From assembly GCA_015488125.1 (NCBI GenBank), contig WFOJ01000166.1:1-16459 (forward strand): a stretch of DNA of 16,459 nt, given 5' to 3'. How positions within the stretch are numbered: the stretch's first letter is position 1; every line of letters starts with the position of its first letter. Positions 13,950 to 16,459 of this stretch are shown piece by piece. The notes beneath the pieces were generated by a model. The model saw only the letters and a program-made list of their open reading frames with translations, was not told where the DNA came from and ran no database searches. This stretch comes from Mariprofundaceae bacterium (lineage in GTDB: Bacteria > Pseudomonadota > Zetaproteobacteria > Mariprofundales > Mariprofundaceae). A program made the translations under genes and the position numbers.

Positions 13950-15331
13950 CAACCGTGCCGTTTGACCAGCACCACATGCCTGTCTTTCAGGGCAAACACA
14001 TCAAATTCCTTTTCGCCAACGCCCTGCGCATTAAAACGCACCCGGCCACTTTCTGCCGGAAATCCTGTTTGTTCATGCAAGGCCTGTACCGCCCGCTGCC
14101 CGTGCAATCCCAGCCTGCTTCCCAGCAACAGCGCAATATGCGCCGTATCGTAGCCCAGCGCAAACAAGGCATCAGGCTGGCCACCGCCCCATGTTTCACG
14201 GTACTGCGTCACCATCGGCCCGGCGCTGTCTGGCTGCACAGGCTGACAAAAACGCGCTCTGCTTAAATAGCGCCCACTATCGTCAAGCAAATGCCCATCC
14301 TGCCAGCGATTGCTGCCCAACATCGGCACTTTGCGCAAGTCAACATAGGCCAGTTGACCGGCCAGTTTGGCCACCATTGCCCCTGGCATCGCCATGTAAA
14401 AACCATCAACACCCGGCGGGATACGCACATCCAGTTGCCTCAGCGGTGAAAACACGCGCAAGCCCAGATCCAGATCCCGCAAAACGACATCATCGTCGAT
14501 CACAGCGCGAAACGTTCGCAGACGATTCACATAATTCACCTGCCGACGATCCAGCGCCAGCGAACCAGCCACTTCACCGCCAAGCGCCGTAAAGGCCTGG
14601 CTGAAAGCCTCTGCCTCCAGGCGAGCCGAAGCCTGCAATGAGGAAACCACCGCCACCCGATGCATGCCCGCGCGCATCGCCTCACGCGCCATAAAAGCAG
14701 CCTGAATGCCACGAGCAATACTATGCACAAACAAGGCCGGATGCCGCTGCGCTAGCTCACTGTGCTTGCTCAGGCTGATCACCGGCAAATCCTCACGCAA
14801 ATGCGGAATAATCGCTTCCACATTTTTCTTCAGCAGAGGGCCTAACACCCAGTCAACCCCCTGCCGTGCCAGTTGCTCATAGGCACGAACCGCCACCGGG
14901 CCGCCATCTGCGGCATCCATCACGGTCAGTTTGACCACAGGCCGCCAGTCCGGCCCGTTCACAGCCAGACGAATACCATTTAGCAAGGTTCGGCCATAGC
15001 GGGCATAGCGCCCGTGCAAGGGCAAAATCACACCGATCTGCACCGGCTTTCTGCCGTATTGCGACCAGTGATAGACTGGCCAGGCCGAGGCGGCTGACGG
15101 CACTGTTTGAATGGGCGGCGGCGTGCGTGCCACATCCACCACTGTCGGCTGCAAACCTTGTGGCTGTCCATAGGCATCAATCGCGGGTTTGGCGGACGCA
15201 GGCTCTGCCGCAGGTGGCACCACTGTGGTCTGGCATCCGGCCAGCAGCAATATGGAAAGGAAAAAGAACAGTAAACGCCAGCGGCAGCAAGGCGTTGCAT
15301 AACGGTAAGGTGTCACATAGCGTTGTCTCAT
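13949..15331 (-). CDS. LppC/LpoA-type penicillin-binding protein activator, lipoprotein
   Basis: LpoA-type outer-membrane lipoproteins reach through the periplasm and stimulate PBP1A peptidoglycan synthesis. From ATG 15331 the 460-residue protein has an Arg-rich start, a hydrophobic core (LLFFFLSILLLAGC) and lipidated Cys33. A Pro/Ala-rich linker (about 34-85) leads to a type I periplasmic-binding-protein fold starting at IGVILPLHGRYARYGRTLL. The E. coli protein has 678 residues with an N-terminal TPR-like domain; that domain is absent here, leaving the C-terminal domain only. The open frame continues to 15472 and offers an ATG at 15391 with GGAGG 6 nt upstream, but that would lie inside rsmI and give an unusually long signal region. 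The start overlaps the divergent rsmI start codon. Activator function is inferred from the family. Confidence 0.85.
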   Translation of the reverse strand: MRQRYVTPYRYATPCCRWRLLFFFLSILLLAGCQTTVVPPAAEPASAKPAIDAYGQPQGLQPTVVDVARTPPPIQTVPSAASAWPVYHWSQYGRKPVQIGVILPLHGRYARYGRTLLNGIRLAVNGPDWRPVVKLTVMDAADGGPVAVRAYEQLARQGVDWVLGPLLKKNVEAIIPHLREDLPVISLSKHSELAQRHPALFVHSIARGIQAAFMAREAMRAGMHRVAVVSSLQASARLEAEAFSQAFTALGGEVAGSLALDRRQVNYVNRLRTFRAVIDDDVVLRDLDLGLRVFSPLRQLDVRIPPGVDGFYMAMPGAMVAKLAGQLAYVDLRKVPMLGSNRWQDGHLLDDSGRYLSRARFCQPVQPDSAGPMVTQYRETWGGGQPDALFALGYDTAHIALLLGSRLGLHGQRAVQALHEQTGFPAESGRVRFNAQGVGEKEFDVFALKDRHVVLVKRHG

Positions 15332-16178
15332 GGATACGCAGACTAGAGCGAAAATCGCTACAGGCCAACTTTTCGTTGTCGCCACGCCCATTGGCAACCT
15401 CCAGGATATGACCTTCCGCGCCGTTGAAACGCTGAAACATGTCGCCCTGATTGCCGCTGAAGACACCCGCACCAGCGCTCGGCTGTTGCAATATTACGGC
15501 ATTGAAACGCCCATGCTCGCCTGCCACGAACACAATGAACAACAGGCTGCCTCGCGCATCGAGCAAGCGCTTGCCAGCGGACAGGATGTAGCGCTGATCA
15601 GCGACGCCGGCACGCCGTTGATCAACGACCCCGGTTACCAGCTGGTGCATAGCCTGCGCCACAAAGGCTACCGCATCACCCCTATTCCCGGCGCCAGCAG
15701 CCCGATCGCCGCCCTCTCCGCCGCTGGCTTTAGTTGCGATCACTTCTCCTATATGGGCTTTTTCCCGCGTCGGGGCAGCGCCCGCAGGCAGGCCCTGCAA
15801 TGGCTGGCAACAAGCCCTCACACCACCGTCTTTCTCGAATCGCCCAAACGCATTATCAAAACCCTTCAGTCCCTGATGCCCGTCACCGGCGAACGCCCGC
15901 TATGCATAGCCCGCGAACTGACCAAACTACATGAAGAATTTCTGCATGGCACTGCCGCGCAATTGCTACAACACTTTGCCAGCCACCCGCCACGCGGGGA
16001 AATGGTGTTGATCATCGACCGTCAGCAGGCAAGCGGAACCGCCGATGACGACGCCATCCTGCAGCTGGCTGCAACCCCGGCCTACGCTACCTTGCGACCA
16101 TCAGCCAAAGCCCGCGCCATCGCCAGACATCTGGGAATCGACCGAGATCGGGTGTACCGCCTGCTGATGGCGCACTGA
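15330..16178 (+). CDS. rsmI: 16S rRNA (cytidine-1402-2'-O)-methyltransferase
   Basis: RsmI is a SAM-dependent methyltransferase that 2'-O-methylates C1402 in the ribosomal P site, fine-tuning start codon choice. The 282 residues match the family norm (about 286). Motifs in order are TPIGNLQD (19-26), AEDTR (43-47), SDAGTPLINDPG (91-102), and PGASSPIAALSAAG (120-133). FFPRRGSARRQAL and ARELTKLHEE follow, then a C-terminal helix-turn-like DRDRVYRLLM. The ATG gives a 12-residue lead before GQL, comparable to 11 in E. coli, which supports this start. It is the only plus-strand gene in the window. No strong Shine-Dalgarno is visible (AAGG is about 20 nt away). A repeat element starts 16 nt after the stop. 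Confidence 0.96.
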   Translation: MDTQTRAKIATGQLFVVATPIGNLQDMTFRAVETLKHVALIAAEDTRTSARLLQYYGIETPMLACHEHNEQQAASRIEQALASGQDVALISDAGTPLINDPGYQLVHSLRHKGYRITPIPGASSPIAALSAAGFSCDHFSYMGFFPRRGSARRQALQWLATSPHTTVFLESPKRIIKTLQSLMPVTGERPLCIARELTKLHEEFLHGTAAQLLQHFASHPPRGEMVLIIDRQQASGTADDDAILQLAATPAYATLRPSAKARAIARHLGIDRDRVYRLLMAH

Positions 16179-16194
16179 CCGTCGAGATCTGACG

Positions 16195-16361
16195 CTAGGA
16201 GTCTGTCGGACTTTGATCAATCTACTACGAAAAAGCGCATATTGGCCAAATCTTCGCCCTGTTTTTGTTAAATAGCGCTGCTATTCGCCGCAAACAGGTC
16301 GTATATTTGACTCAATCCCGCTATTTCTCGCGACGATTGCCAGAGTCCGACAGACTCCTAG
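16195..16361 (+). mobile_element. MITE-like element, complete copy, flanked by CTAG
   Basis: A 159-bp element (16199-16357) has perfect 14-bp terminal inverted repeats, GAGTCTGTCGGACT at the left (16199-16212) and its complement at the right (16344-16357). CTAG stands at both edges (16195-16198 and 16358-16361), as expected for a duplicated 4-bp target. Most of the left half also pairs with the right half with small gaps. The apex AATAGC-GCT-GCTATT (16271-16285) is centred at 16278, exactly midway between the ends. No long open frame is present, so any mobility would need a transposase supplied elsewhere. The family is not identified. Confidence 0.7.
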
Positions 16362-16375
16362 GAGTCTGTCGGACT
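16344..16375. repeat. 32-bp perfect palindrome at the element junction
   Basis: The right terminal repeat of the first copy, the shared CTAG and the left terminal repeat of the second copy together form a perfect 32-bp palindrome centred on CTAG (16358-16361). Such a site could extrude as a cruciform, fold in RNA, or be a joined-end product of transposition. Confidence 0.85.
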
Positions 16376-16459
16376 TTGATCAATCTACTACGAAAAAGCG
16401 GATATTGGCCAAATCTTCGCCCTGTTTTTGTTAAATAGCGCTGCTATTCGCCGCCAACA
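16358..16459 (+). mobile_element. Second tandem copy of the MITE-like element, cut by window edge
   Basis: Starting at the shared CTAG, the left 98 bases of the same element repeat at an offset of 163 bp. Only two substitutions separate the copies: C at 16238 becomes G at 16401, and A at 16292 becomes C at 16455. The near identity means recent duplication, insertion of one copy beside another, or strong homogenisation. The right half lies outside the window, as may more copies. Confidence 0.75.

Noticed and set aside
15270..15329. rsmI promoter TTGCAT with TAGCGT at 17-nt spacing
   Set aside because: Only three of six bases match at each box; too weak to list as a feature.
16195..16459. CRISPR array
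   Set aside because: The repeated unit is 163 bp with no variable spacers and long terminal inverted repeats, unlike CRISPR repeats of 25-40 bp.

Overview
The window reads as a core-genome segment of a Gram-negative bacterium, most likely Pseudomonadota. Evidence: a str operon in the order rpsL-rpsG-fusA-tuf; outer-membrane machinery (Wza-type export lipoprotein, LppC/LpoA-type lipoprotein activator); and the proteobacterial group EnvC, CtpA and YibQ-type deacetylase. The class cannot be fixed from sequence alone. An LpoA-like gene divergent from rsmI suggests Gammaproteobacteria, but a deep-branching relative such as Zetaproteobacteria would also fit. That is inference.

Layout. All genes from about 15331 down to 1 lie on the minus strand, so transcription runs right to left; only rsmI (15330-16178) is on the plus strand. 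In transcription order the minus-strand genes form four blocks. (1) A housekeeping and envelope block: lppC/lpoA-like lipoprotein, nadD, rsfS, rlmH, envC, ctpA, and a YibQ-type divergent polysaccharide deacetylase. Most neighbours overlap by 1-8 nt, which suggests translational coupling. (2) A small polysaccharide-export module: low-molecular-weight tyrosine phosphatase (wzb), outer-membrane export lipoprotein (wza), and the chain-length regulator/BY-kinase (wzc). A nested palindrome that could attenuate transcription lies between wza and wzc. (3) cysC (APS kinase) and ispH, each overlapping the previous gene by 4 nt. (4) The str operon: rpsL, rpsG, fusA and the start of tuf. It has its own sigma70-like promoter overlapping the end of ispH and a strong hairpin in the short rpsL leader.

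How the genes work together. EnvC-type activators control amidases that split septal peptidoglycan. CtpA-type proteases trim envelope proteins. LppC/LpoA-type lipoproteins stimulate penicillin-binding proteins. Block 1 is therefore mainly wall growth and division with NAD synthesis and ribosome maturation mixed in. Wzb, Wzc and Wza form a phosphorylation-controlled export pore for capsule or exopolysaccharide, but no glycosyltransferase, polymerase or flippase gene is nearby. CysC makes PAPS, the universal sulfate donor, and its coupling to wzc raises the untested idea of a sulfated polysaccharide.

The right end (16195-16459) holds the most unusual sequence: a 163-bp-period tandem repeat. Each unit has 14-bp perfect terminal inverted repeats separated by CTAG, and the one complete unit is an imperfect palindrome over nearly its whole length. 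It looks like a MITE-type non-autonomous element in tandem, the second copy cut by the window edge. No tRNA, rRNA or CRISPR array was seen. There is no stretch over 300 bases without a gene except the repeat region itself.
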